Notes: generated from the sequence alone by a model not told the origin. A DNA stretch of 11,384 bases from Microcystis aeruginosa W13-11 (GCA_009995705.1 JAADBR010000135.1:1-11384), one strand, 5' to 3'. Shown: positions 1 through 6,667, numbered from the stretch's first letter. Made by a program: numbers and translations.

Positions 1-378
1 CCAATATCTCCCCCATGAGAGATTTAGACAAAAATACTTAAATAGCTGTAAGCCTTTCTATGACTGGGTTAGGTTAAATAAAAAATATTCAAAATAACCT
101 GCTGGATGTGGGTTCTAAGATAACTCGACCGACCCAACTGCAACAAAAAGCGTTAGATTTATTGGGAGTTTCCCTGATTTGTACCCAGTAACAGGGCGGC
201 GGAAATTCTTTTAATCCCTTCTACAGCACAGGTTATGGCTTTTTGTTAACGGGGAAGTCCAGTTATTAAATCACTAAATCAGCGACTGTTTTGATTGTCA
301 AGGGTTTGGGGTGTGGGAAGTGGGGATAATAAATAAAAATAGTCTCGGAGTCTTCTTAATACCGTCTCCTGACAAATT
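1..378. other. Intergenic region at left edge, no intact gene
   Basis: No convincing intact gene lies here. The region holds one short open stretch ending at 191 that may be a transposase tail (listed separately), a weak 6-bp inverted repeat AGGTTA (71-76) / TAACCT (95-100), and GT-rich sequence around 300-330. The motif GTCTCCTGACAAA just before the EamA start (364-376) recurs near 5045-5057, which suggests a dispersed short repeat and not a promoter. I see no clear -35/-10 pair or Shine-Dalgarno for the downstream gene. Confidence 0.5.
78..191 (+). pseudogene. Possible C-terminal tail of a decayed transposase
   Basis: After an in-frame stop at 75-77, one frame stays open to a TAA at 189-191. 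It reads as a basic, Gln/Leu-rich tail with the segments TRPTQLQQKALDLL and GVSLICTQ. This has the feel of the last residues of a cyanobacterial insertion-sequence transposase, but I cannot name the family. There is no start codon and no upstream coding sequence, so if real it is a remnant. This is a low-confidence reading from composition and pattern only. Confidence 0.2.
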
Positions 379-1287
379 ATGATAATGCTCAACGGATTTA
401 GTCTCGGTGAAAATTTAACGGGAGAGATAGCGGCTTTGAGTGCGGCGGCGCTTTGGGCGATTTCTGCGGCGATTTATAGCCTATTAGGCCAGAAAATCCC
501 GCCTTTATTGCTTAATTTTCTGAAGGGAGTAGTCGCGATCGCTTTAATTGCTCTGACGCTGCCCCTTTCCGGACAATGGCGCGGTATTAATCAGCAAAGT
601 TCGGTATTTACACTCTTGACAAGTGGCGCAATTGGTATAGGAATCGGTGACACGGCCTATTTTACCGCCCTCAATTATTTGGGACCGCGAAAAACCCTCC
701 TGTTAGAAACCCTTTCGCCTCCGTTGGGGGCGATTCTAGCGGCGACTTTTTTGGGGGAATCCCTGAAAATATCGGCTTATATTGGCATTATTTTGACCAT
801 CTTCGGGGTTGCTTGGGTTATTTCCGAAAAAACTCCGGAAATCAATAGTCAACGCCCCTGGCGGCAAGGAATTGCTTGGGCTTTAATTGCGGCGATTTCC
901 CAAGCGGTGGGGGCGGTTTTATCTCGTCAGGCACTGGTGCAGTCGGGAATGTCTTCTTTGCAGAGTACCCTTTTTCGTCTGTTAGCGGGGACGGGAATAG
1001 TGTTAATTCTGATGTTTTTTCGCCGTCAGGAATCATCACCACCGATTAACTGGTCATTACGTCTGATTGCTATTATTATTGTCACCGCTTTCGGCAGTAC
1101 GTTTTTAGGGATATGGTTACAGCAGACTGCTTTAAAATTCTCTCCTGTGGGTATTGCCCAAACTCTCACTGCTACCAGTCCTTTATTTGTCCTGCCGATC
1201 GCAGCCATGATGGGGGATCGGATTAACTTGCGGGCGATTTTCGGAGTGATGATTGCTTTGCTAGGAATTGGGATTTTGTTTCAATGA
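379..1287 (+). CDS. EamA/DMT-family membrane transporter
   Basis: This is a 302-residue integral membrane protein of the drug/metabolite transporter superfamily, with the usual length and two EamA repeats (about residues 13-150 and 163-301). Each repeat has about five hydrophobic helices, ten in all. Family features are visible: GIGIGDTAYFTALNYLGPRKTLLLE in the first repeat region (around residues 85-109), then a short polar linker at about 152-162 (EINSQRPWRQG) before the second repeat. Such carriers export or import small metabolites; the substrate cannot be read from sequence. A second in-frame ATG lies two codons downstream at 385, and no Shine-Dalgarno decides between them. It contains a HIP1 site at 535-542. 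Its last 7 bases overlap the end of the convergent TPM gene, so the two transcripts collide. Confident for family, not for substrate. Confidence 0.9.
   Translation: MIMLNGFSLGENLTGEIAALSAAALWAISAAIYSLLGQKIPPLLLNFLKGVVAIALIALTLPLSGQWRGINQQSSVFTLLTSGAIGIGIGDTAYFTALNYLGPRKTLLLETLSPPLGAILAATFLGESLKISAYIGIILTIFGVAWVISEKTPEINSQRPWRQGIAWALIAAISQAVGAVLSRQALVQSGMSSLQSTLFRLLAGTGIVLILMFFRRQESSPPINWSLRLIAIIIVTAFGSTFLGIWLQQTALKFSPVGIAQTLTATSPLFVLPIAAMMGDRINLRAIFGVMIALLGIGILFQ
535..542. repeat. HIP1 octamer GCGATCGC (one of at least five)
   Basis: This exact palindromic octamer, highly over-represented in many cyanobacterial genomes, occurs here and at 3660-3667, 4605-4612, 5802-5809 and 7728-7735. All five lie inside genes. 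It supports a cyanobacterial origin for the window and says nothing about the individual genes. Confidence 0.85.
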
Positions 1288-1932
1288 AAATAAACAAGAT
1301 ATAGAATTAACATCGAGGGAAAAGACACACCCACCATCAGGATAGCCAAAACAAGATGAAGAATGGAAATTGTGATTTGAGGCCTAAATTCAGTTTGTCG
1401 CAACCCATAAGCACTACGGAGAAACCCGCTTACAACTGTTACACCCGTTTGAATACCTTCTTCGTAGTTTCCCGTTTTGAAGCTGGGAATCATGGAGGTG
1501 TAGATAATGTCCTTGACCTTAGCATCGGGTAAAAATCCTTGGACTCCATAACCGGTCTCGATTTCTATCCGTCTATCCTTGAGGAAAACGAGGATTAAAA
1601 CCCCGTTATCTTGCGATTTTTTGCCGATTTTCCAACGATTAAATAGGGCTGTGGCGTAGGCTTTGGGGGTAGGATAGGGTAGGGGGGACGGTGACAACAG
1701 CAATTTCGGCGCCGGTTTCTGCCTCTAATTTGGCTATATCACCAGAAATTTGCGTAATACCCGCCCGACTTAAAAGATTAGCTCGATCGCTCACCCATAA
1801 TCCCCCTTGCGGATTTAGTTTCGGTATCTGTTCAATGGGAATAGCGTTGACTAAGGAAGGCAAAATAACCGGGGAAAGAGCGAACATTATTATCAGAAAA
1901 ATTCCTAGGGGCAAGGGGCGAATTTTAATCAT
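1281..1932 (-). pseudogene. TPM-domain (DUF477) membrane/lumenal protein, frameshifted
   Basis: Two overlapping frames together encode one TPM-fold protein. The upstream frame (from ATG at 1932) gives a signal peptide or N-terminal anchor (hydrophobic residues about 9-30, likely cleavage after VNA), then LWVSDRANLLS and TGAEIAVVTVP. The downstream frame resumes with YPTPKAYATALFNRWKIG, GVLILVFLKDRRIEIETGYG, then a C-terminal helix near 185-210. The shift falls at a run of 5-nt repeats at 1668-1682. Adding one 5-nt unit would restore a 218-residue protein with normal family spacing between the VP and PTPK motifs. TPM proteins (TLP18.3/Psb32/YgcG group) are membrane-attached or extracytoplasmic; some act in photosystem II repair, but this one resembles the general YgcG type more than Psb32. 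Its start overlaps the VWA stop (ATGA), implying translational coupling. The shift could be mutation, phase variation or a sequencing error. Confidence 0.8.
1668..1682. repeat. Pentanucleotide tandem repeat at the TPM frameshift
   Basis: Three adjacent 5-nt units, GGTAG GATAG GGTAG on the plus strand (CTAYC on the coding minus strand), are followed by a G run (1683-1687). The repeat sits exactly where the reading frame of the TPM gene changes. Loss or gain of one unit changes the frame, so it is a natural slippage site. Confidence 0.75.
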
Positions 1933-3188
1933 TTTCCTGTTTCTCCGTCGGTTTGTAGTCTTGTTTTAGCAACAATGCGGGTTTTCTTTAAATCTCCCTC
2001 GCTCAATTCTTCTCCCACCTGTAAACGGGTGGCATTAGTTTGGAGGACAGTGGCGGCATTTTTTTCTCCCAATTGTAGGGCCGTTTTGGCTGCGGTTTGT
2101 AGCATGGTGGCGGCGGCTGCTCGATCGCCCTGTTTTAATTTTTCTTCGGCGATTTGGGTTTGACGATATTTGGCTAAAGTGAGAATTGATTTCTGAACTT
2201 GCTCGTCTAATTGGGATTGATAGAGAGCTTGGGAGGTGATATCAAGGCTAAAAGTTGCAGTTTCTAGCCCTTTTTGACCGGAAGCGGGATCATCGTAGCG
2301 AATCTTCACCTTAGCTATGGTGTGAGTACCGGGGGGAATTTGGTCAATATAGAGATTGAGGAGGAGAATTTTTTCTTCATCTATCATTAAATCCCCCAAA
2401 CGGGTGATGTAAAAATTCCTCTCTTTTTGTAAGCTCATTTCTATAGTTTCTGGGGCAACTTGGGCAATGGGTTTTAAGTCGGCTAAATGAGTCCGAGCAT
2501 CTAATTCTAATTGCAGGAAAGCGTTAGTTAACCGCACAGATTGCAGACGGTTAAATAGACGAGTAAATTCAATTAAAGCCTGTTCGGGTCTTTCGATATA
2601 AGATAAACTTCCGCCGGCGATATCGGCAATTTTTTCTAAAATATCTTGATTCCAATGATCGCCAAAACCGAAGGTATTTAAGGTGATACCGTACTCAGCT
2701 GCTACTGCGGCTAATTTTAAACAGCGTTCATTATCTCCGTGTTCATTTTCACCATCGGTAAGCAGAAAAATATGAGATACATAACCTTTGCTGCCGGAAC
2801 TTTCTTGAATGCCTAATTTTATCCCTTCATCAATCGCCGTACCTCCTCCCGCTCGTAATTGTTGAATTTTTGAGCGAATTAAGGTCAGATCATCCTGTCG
2901 CGATTGGGAGGGAAGAATAACTTTAGCACGATGATCGAAAGCTATCACCGAGAGACGATCGTTAACACCGAGGGATTCTATTAAACTTAAAGCCGCTTTT
3001 TTGACCGTTTCTAGGGGTTTTCCCTGCATAGAACCGCTATGATCGAGAACTAAACAAAGATTAATCGGTAAATTTGTGTCAATCTGTTCACTGGTGGCGG
3101 CGATCGAGAGCATCAGTTGACGTTGACTGCTGCTTTGATTAGCATCGATATTACTGTCACTCAAGGCCGATTTTAGAGTTACCCGCAT
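1929..3188 (-). CDS. VWA-domain protein with intact MIDAS motif
   Basis: This 419-residue protein has no signal peptide or membrane helix, so it is probably cytoplasmic. A von Willebrand factor A domain spans about residues 42-215. It carries a full metal-ion-dependent adhesion site: DxSxS at 49-53 (DHSGS), the Thr at 117 (GGGTAIDEG) and Asp at 145 (LLTDGEN). A beta-rich middle section (about 220-320) resembles the region after the VWA domain in InterAlpha/YfbK-like proteins. The C-terminal 90 residues are Ala/Gln/Lys-rich and probably helical (EEKLKQGDRAAAATMLQTAA). VWA proteins with a complete MIDAS bind a partner through a divalent metal; partner and role are unknown here. The TGA stop overlaps the ATG of the downstream TPM gene by four bases, so the two are one translationally coupled operon and may act together at the membrane. 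ATG at 3188 is the first in-frame start before the conserved fold; no clear Shine-Dalgarno is seen. Confidence 0.88.
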   Translation of the reverse strand: MRVTLKSALSDSNIDANQSSSQRQLMLSIAATSEQIDTNLPINLCLVLDHSGSMQGKPLETVKKAALSLIESLGVNDRLSVIAFDHRAKVILPSQSRQDDLTLIRSKIQQLRAGGGTAIDEGIKLGIQESSGSKGYVSHIFLLTDGENEHGDNERCLKLAAVAAEYGITLNTFGFGDHWNQDILEKIADIAGGSLSYIERPEQALIEFTRLFNRLQSVRLTNAFLQLELDARTHLADLKPIAQVAPETIEMSLQKERNFYITRLGDLMIDEEKILLLNLYIDQIPPGTHTIAKVKIRYDDPASGQKGLETATFSLDITSQALYQSQLDEQVQKSILTLAKYRQTQIAEEKLKQGDRAAAATMLQTAAKTALQLGEKNAATVLQTNATRLQVGEELSEGDLKKTRIVAKTRLQTDGETGK

Positions 3189-3406
3189 AAGAGTTTTTAA
3201 TCGTGGTCGTTGATATTTATATTCTAATGAGTATAGTTAGATTTGTGCTTATTTTCTCGTCTGGTATCGAGTTAGACAAGTTGGAAACTGGGTGCATCTC
3301 ATTTTTGCCAATCTACATTGATCTTAAAAATTAGGAATTACCCAAAAAAAGAGCCTAAATCAATCAATAAGTCCTTAACAAAAATAAAAAAGGAATAAAT
3401 ACGACT

Positions 3407-3540
3407 CTCTTATTCTTTGTGTGATAAGTTTAACTTATATAGGAGCGACCGATCTTTGTGTCTTTGTGGTTCGTGCCACTCGCTCGCCAGCAGAATTATA
3501 TCTCAAGAATATATTTTACCCACCAAACCCAAGAGAGCCT
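3407..3540 (+). repeat. Dispersed ~135-bp intergenic repeat, copy A
   Basis: This stretch is closely similar to 8016-8150 in the same orientation. Shared blocks include TTTGTGTGATAAGTTTAACT, TCTTTGTGGTTCGT, TCGCTCGC, ATTTTACCCACCAAAC and AAGAGAGCC. Near the left end is a perfect 7+1+7 palindrome ATAAGTTTAACTTAT (3424-3438). Relative to copy B it lacks a 9-nt block in the TTTGTG region and has about 4 extra bases after TATAGGA. No coding potential is seen. It may be a non-autonomous element or a structured intergenic repeat; its class is unknown to me. Confidence 0.75.
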
Positions 3541-3599
3541 AAATACTAATATGGAACTTTTGCCCCCTGACAGTCCCCTTTTTGTTAACCACAAAGACA
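3459..3599. repeat. 13-bp perfect inverted repeat around the copy A right half
   Basis: TGTCTTTGTGGTT at 3459-3471 is the exact reverse complement of AACCACAAAGACA at 3587-3599, enclosing about 115 bases. The right arm is absent from copy B, so either it bounds a mobile unit that has lost an end there, or it is a separate insertion of the same short repeat in reverse. Confidence 0.6.
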
Positions 3600-3616
3600 G
3601 GAAGTTAGGATTTTAA

Positions 3617-4870
3617 CTAAGGGAGAGAAGGAAGGTTAGGGGAATCATTCAACAAAGCTGCGATCGCCTGTTCTAAAGCTAGAGAAATATGAGTCCAATG
3701 GGTTCCCCCCTGACAGAAAACGATATAGGGTTCCCGTAGGGGTCCATCGGCGGAGAATTCCGAGGTGCTACCATCGATAAACGTGCCACCAGCCATCACC
3801 ACTTGGCTCTCATAGCCCGGCATTTGGGCAGGAACGGGATCCAAGTAGGAACCGATGGGAGAATAGGCTTGAATGGCTTTACAGAAGGCAATCAGCTTAT
3901 CGGGGGAACCGAGTTTAATCGCTTGAATGATATCGCGTCGAGGCACAAAAGGAGCGGGATTGACTGGATAACCCAACTTATCCCCCACATAGGCAATTAA
4001 ATGACTGCCTTTCATCGCTTCTCCCACCATTTGCGGCGCTAGAAACAATCCCTGATAAAGAAGACGATTTTGGTCAAAAGTTGCCCCTCCCTCCCTACCG
4101 ATCCCCGGTGCTGTCAGACGATAGCAGGCCATTTCCACTAATTCCGCTTTACCTGCTATGTATCCCCCGGCCGTGACAATTGTACCTCCGGGATTTTTAA
4201 TTAGAGAACCGGCCATCAGATCTGCTCCCACGTCGGTGGGTTCTTGGGTGTTGATAAATTCTCCATAGCAATTATCGACAAAACAGACGGTATTCGGGTT
4301 TTGTTGTTTAACTATACGGACAATTCTCTCGATTTCGTCAATAGACAAACTCGATCTCCAGGAATAACCGCAAGACCTTTGAATATGTACTAAACGGGTT
4401 TGGGGTTTAACTGCCGTTGCTAAAGCCAACCAATCGATCGCACCAGTAGAATCTAGCTCTAATTGCCGATAACTAACGCCAAAATCCTTTAAAGAGCCTT
4501 GACCACTGCCCCTAATTCCAATTACTTCCTCTAGGGTATCGTAGGGCGCACCGGCTACCGCTAACATTTCATCCCCTGGTCGGAGAACCCCATACAGGGC
4601 ACAGGCGATCGCATGGGTTCCTGAAACAAATTGTACCCGCACCGCTGCCTTTTCGGCCCCTAGGGACTGGGCGAACACTTGATCTAAAGTATCCCGTCCC
4701 AAGTCATCATGACCATAACCACTAACACTGGCGAAATGATGCACCCCGACGCGGTTTTCACGGAAAGCAGCGAGGACTTGACGGAGATTTTCCTTGACCT
4801 GTGCGTCAATTTCCGAAAAGATGGGGAGTAGGGCCTCTTCTGCCCTGTGGAGTAGAGAGGGGATATCCAT
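3617..4870 (-). CDS. PLP-dependent methionine gamma-lyase / aluminium-resistance family protein
   Basis: This 417-residue fold-type-I PLP enzyme belongs to the Met_gamma_lyase (YnbB / 'aluminium resistance') family, at the usual length. Visible motifs (417-residue numbering) are HHFASVSGYGHDDLGRD (about 44-60), FVSGTHAIACALYG (81-94, phosphate-binding turn), HIQRSCGYSWR (162-172), FVDNCYGEF (197-205, Asp contacting the pyridine ring) and SLIKNPGGTIVTAGGYIAG (222-240, likely Schiff-base Lys225). The family is annotated as a C-S lyase by similarity; the true substrate in cyanobacteria is not established. The open frame extends one codon to a TTG at 4873, but ATG at 4870 (MDIPSLLHRAEEALLPIF) is the better start. 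It stands alone on the minus strand, with repeat-rich spacers on both sides. HIP1 sites occur at 3660 and 4605. Confidence 0.9.
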   Translation of the reverse strand: MDIPSLLHRAEEALLPIFSEIDAQVKENLRQVLAAFRENRVGVHHFASVSGYGHDDLGRDTLDQVFAQSLGAEKAAVRVQFVSGTHAIACALYGVLRPGDEMLAVAGAPYDTLEEVIGIRGSGQGSLKDFGVSYRQLELDSTGAIDWLALATAVKPQTRLVHIQRSCGYSWRSSLSIDEIERIVRIVKQQNPNTVCFVDNCYGEFINTQEPTDVGADLMAGSLIKNPGGTIVTAGGYIAGKAELVEMACYRLTAPGIGREGGATFDQNRLLYQGLFLAPQMVGEAMKGSHLIAYVGDKLGYPVNPAPFVPRRDIIQAIKLGSPDKLIAFCKAIQAYSPIGSYLDPVPAQMPGYESQVVMAGGTFIDGSTSEFSADGPLREPYIVFCQGGTHWTHISLALEQAIAALLNDSPNLPSLP

Positions 4871-4926
4871 CAAACAATAGATTGTGATATTTGTTACTAT
4901 TTATCTCAAATGTCGGGTGAAGACCG

Positions 4927-4969
4927 TTCGGCTGATCTCACGGCCGAAGCCCTCGGTTTTACCGAAGGG
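4927..4969. repeat. Two tandem hairpins upstream of the PLP-enzyme gene
   Basis: TTCGGC (4927-4932) pairs with GCCGAA (4943-4948). Immediately after, CCCTCGGT (4950-4957) pairs with ACCGAAGGG (4961-4969) with one bulge and a 3-nt loop. They sit about 60-100 bases before the minus-strand start at 4870, thus in its probable 5' leader or promoter region. They are GC-richer than the surroundings and look imported, as in repeat families that accompany insertion sequences. Confidence 0.6.
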
Positions 4970-5124
4970 ATGAAACAAAGGCCAGCCTAGAACAGCACTT
5001 CCACAAGCTCAGTGACACGAAGCACGATTAAAAATAAGTGTCCAGTCTCCTGACAAAATCTCGAATAACTTCCTCTTTTAAGGGTCTTGACCTATCCAGG
5101 CAAAATAGCTACCATACAAGTATA

Positions 5125-5183
5125 GCGGATAGGGTAATCAACCGCTTTAAAAACCCCTGTAGTCTAACCACTACGCTATCTGC
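5125..5183 (-). other. Degenerate tRNA-like sequence (possible tRNA pseudogene)
   Basis: Read on the minus strand, GCAGATA (5183-5177) can pair with TATCCGC (5131-5125) as a 7-bp acceptor stem with one A-C mismatch. It is followed by GC and a D-arm-like GTAG TGGTTAGA CTAC, then GGGG with a T-rich turn TTTTTAA that could hold a TTT (Lys-type) anticodon, then GGTTGATTACC, similar to a T-arm. The total is about 59 nt, roughly 14 short, and the 3' side of the anticodon stem is missing, so it cannot be a working tRNA. The resemblance may be accidental. Confidence 0.25.
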
Positions 5184-5221
5184 ACCTTGACAATTAAAGA
5201 TATGGGGTTCTGCCTAATTGT

Positions 5222-5266
5222 TCTAGTTTCTACCTGTAGGTAGGTAAAATCTTTGCAGGAACTAGA
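5222..5266. repeat. Nested hairpin in the IS relic region
   Basis: The outer arms TCTAGTT (5222-5228) and AACTAGA (5260-5266) pair. Inside them CTACCT (5230-5235) and AGGTAG (5238-5243) form a second perfect stem with a 2-nt turn. It may be part of the decayed element described at 5288-5449, either an end hairpin or an omega-RNA segment; this is inference. Confidence 0.5.
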
Positions 5267-5287
5267 CAAAGCAGCATTTGAAGCTAA

Positions 5288-5449
5288 CACTTCAATTCAA
5301 GCAAATTTTGTAGAAATACAACTATCGTGGGGCATACGAAAAGTAATGCTTGGGGAGAGAACCACCTCTGGGTTGGATAACGCAAGGCATCTAATTTAAG
5401 TGGACTCGTTGAACCAAGAATCCGTCGCTTTTAGCGACGGGAGTGTCAA
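5288..5449 (+). mobile_element. IS200/IS605-type right end with tnpB tail remnant
   Basis: The frame from 5288 reads NTTIVGHTKSNAWGE, matching my recollection of the extreme C-terminus of cyanobacterial TnpB proteins, up to a stop at 5378-5380. The same frame then gives SNLSGLVEPRIRRF to a TAG at 5432-5434. The DNA ends in GAATCCGTCGCTTTTAGCGACGG followed by GAGTGTCAA (to 5449), the hallmark 3' end of IS605-group elements in this phylum. The body of tnpB (RuvC-like domain) and any tnpA are absent, since only about 300 bases separate this from unrelated sequence. It is therefore a solo right end. TnpB-associated ends encode the 3' part of the guide (omega) RNA, with the guide taken from the flank after TCAA. 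Confidence 0.65.
5422..5440 (+). ncRNA. Terminal hairpin of an omega-RNA-like IS605 end
   Basis: A perfect 8-bp stem, CCGTCGCT (5422-5429) with AGCGACGG (5433-5440), closes a TTT loop. It is followed by GAGTGTCAA. In IS605-family elements this is the transposition end hairpin and also the 3' scaffold hairpin of the TnpB guide RNA. If transcribed, the guide would begin near 5450 (AAGCGTCAAAG), in the desC leader. Transcription is not shown by sequence. Confidence 0.55.
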
Positions 5450-5479
5450 TAAGCGTCAAAGTTCCCCCTGTGTCAAATC

Positions 5480-5509
5480 GAGACAGATAAGACAATGATG
5501 CTCTGTCTC
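5480..5509 (+). promoter_or_regulatory. Hairpin in the desC leader
   Basis: GAGACAGA (5480-5487) and TCTGTCTC (5502-5509) form a perfect 8-bp stem around a 14-nt loop. It ends 25 bases before the desC ATG. It could be a structured 5' leader affecting translation or mRNA stability, or an operator. There is no poly-T tract after it, so a terminator is unlikely. Confidence 0.45.
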
Positions 5510-5534
5510 CTGTTGTTTCCCTTTGGGTTATTCA

Positions 5535-6368
5535 ATGACTGTTGCGACTTCCGAAAAACTTCCCATTGACTGGGTGACTCTCATCTACATGGCTTTTATC
5601 CACTTAGTGGCTCTTTTAGCCTTCTTGCCTGGCAATTTTAGCTGGGGTGCTGTGGGAGTAACATTGATTCTCTATTGGATTACTGGGGGTTTAGGAATTA
5701 CCCTCGGTTTTCATCGTTTGGTTTCCCATCGGAGCTTTAAGACTCCCAAATGGTTAGAATACTTTCTGGTTTTGTGCGGGACCCTCGCTTGTCAGGGAGG
5801 TGCGATCGCATGGATAGGCCTACATCGTATTCATCATAAACATTCTGATACTGCCCCCGATCCCCACGATTCTAATAAAGGTTTCTGGTGGAGTCACATG
5901 GGTTGGATGCTGCACGAAATTCCTGCCGACGAAGAAATTGCCCGTTTTACCCAAGATATCGCCGACGATCCTTTCTATAAATTCTGTCAAAATTATTTTG
6001 TTCCTATCCAAATTGTTTTAGGCTTAATTCTCTATGCTATGGGTGGTTGGCCGTTTGTAATTTGGGGAATTTTTGTTCGCTTGGTCTTAGTTTTCCACTC
6101 CACTTGGTTTGTCAACAGCGCCACCCACAAATTTGGTTATGTTAGCCATGAATCCCACGATAATTCTAAAAATTGTTGGTGGGTTGCTATCTTAACTTTC
6201 GGTGAAGGTTGGCACAATAATCACCATGCCTATCAGTATTCGGCCCGTCATGGCCTACAATGGTGGGAGGTTGATCTGACTTGGATGACCATTCGTCTGC
6301 TGCAAATTCTGGGATTAGCTACTAATATTAAGTTGCCTCCCACCACAGCAGTCACGACAGAAAGTTAG
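5535..6368 (+). CDS. desC: Acyl-lipid/acyl-CoA delta-9 desaturase (DesC type)
   Basis: This 277-residue membrane di-iron enzyme introduces the first double bond (delta-9) into fatty acyl chains of membrane lipids, using reduced ferredoxin in cyanobacteria. The three histidine boxes are complete: HRLVSH at 60-65, HRIHH at 97-101 and HNNHH at 227-231 within FGEGWHNNHHAY. The additional conserved NSATH is at 194-198. Hydrophobic segments at about 15-33, 38-58, 78-95, 155-172 and 173-190 fit the four-helix desaturase core. Length matches cyanobacterial DesC. An in-frame TTG lies four codons upstream at 5523, but ATG at 5535 (MTVATSEKLP) is preferred. It is a single-gene unit: IS debris and a leader hairpin upstream, and a strong terminator 29 bases after the stop. 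DesC activity is the entry step for the other position-specific desaturases, so the gene should be essential or nearly so. Confidence 0.93.
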   Translation: MTVATSEKLPIDWVTLIYMAFIHLVALLAFLPGNFSWGAVGVTLILYWITGGLGITLGFHRLVSHRSFKTPKWLEYFLVLCGTLACQGGAIAWIGLHRIHHKHSDTAPDPHDSNKGFWWSHMGWMLHEIPADEEIARFTQDIADDPFYKFCQNYFVPIQIVLGLILYAMGGWPFVIWGIFVRLVLVFHSTWFVNSATHKFGYVSHESHDNSKNCWWVAILTFGEGWHNNHHAYQYSARHGLQWWEVDLTWMTIRLLQILGLATNIKLPPTTAVTTES

Positions 6369-6396
6369 TTTTGTCCAGTTTCTAAATTAAATCTAG

Positions 6397-6427
6397 CCGA
6401 ACTTAGACATAAGTTCGGTTATTTTTT
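6397..6427 (+). terminator. Rho-independent terminator after desC
   Basis: CCGAACTTA (6397-6405) and TAAGTTCGG (6410-6418) form a perfect 9-bp stem with a GACA loop, followed by a T-rich tail (TTATTTTTT). The position right after the desC stop and the tail direction indicate termination of desC transcription, separating it from dxr. Confidence 0.9.
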
Positions 6428-6667
6428 CTCCGACTTAACCCAAATCTAACAGCAAACCAGACCCCCCGCTAGACAGCCTAATCCATCGGCTTTTCTATTC
6501 GATTTCTTCTTTCTCACCATCTCTATCGCTGACTTTTTCTAAGCTCTAGCACAAAAAAGTCAAACTATCAACATTTTTAACAAATATTTAATATTGACGC
6601 TGATGTGCCGGAAAGACCCCAGAGAACGTATATTAAAAGCTGATCCTCAAATTATAGTAAGTTTCTA

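Larger units (their letters stand above)
3189..3616. other. Repeat-bearing intergenic region
   Basis: This 428-base spacer lies between the starts of the VWA operon and the end of the PLP-enzyme gene. No gene is evident on either strand. It holds copy A of the dispersed repeat (3407-3540), a 13-bp inverted repeat (3459-3471 with 3587-3599) and AT-rich sequence at 3320-3400. Because the VWA operon starts at 3188 and reads leftward, its promoter should lie within this spacer, but no convincing -35/-10 pair can be pointed out. Confidence 0.6.
4871..5534. other. 660-base intergenic region of decayed mobile and structured DNA
   Basis: This spacer lies between the divergent PLP-enzyme and desC starts. 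It contains no intact gene. From left to right it holds two tandem hairpins (4927-4969), a sequence resembling the widespread CTTCGACAAGCTCAGTGA-type genomic repeat (about 5000-5024, here with CCACAAGCTCAGTGA), a degenerate tRNA-like element on the minus strand (5125-5183), a nested hairpin (5222-5266), the IS200/IS605-type right end (5288-5449) and a hairpin just before desC (5480-5509). Both flanking genes need promoters here, but none is clear. Confidence 0.6.

Noticed and set aside
842..1208. Minus-strand open frames inside the EamA gene
   Set aside because: They oppose a complete transporter gene and have no recognisable domains; they are antisense shadows.
1975..2163. Plus-strand open frame opposite the VWA gene
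   Set aside because: It is the antisense of the Ala/Gln-rich VWA tail; composition explains it.
5523..5534. TTG start for desC four codons upstream
   Set aside because: The ATG at 5535 gives a normal DesC N-terminus; the TTG extension adds nothing conserved.
6590..6667. Sigma-70-like promoter before dxr (TTGACG and TATATT)
   Set aside because: The spacing between the two hexamers is far longer than 16-18 bases, so the match is not convincing.
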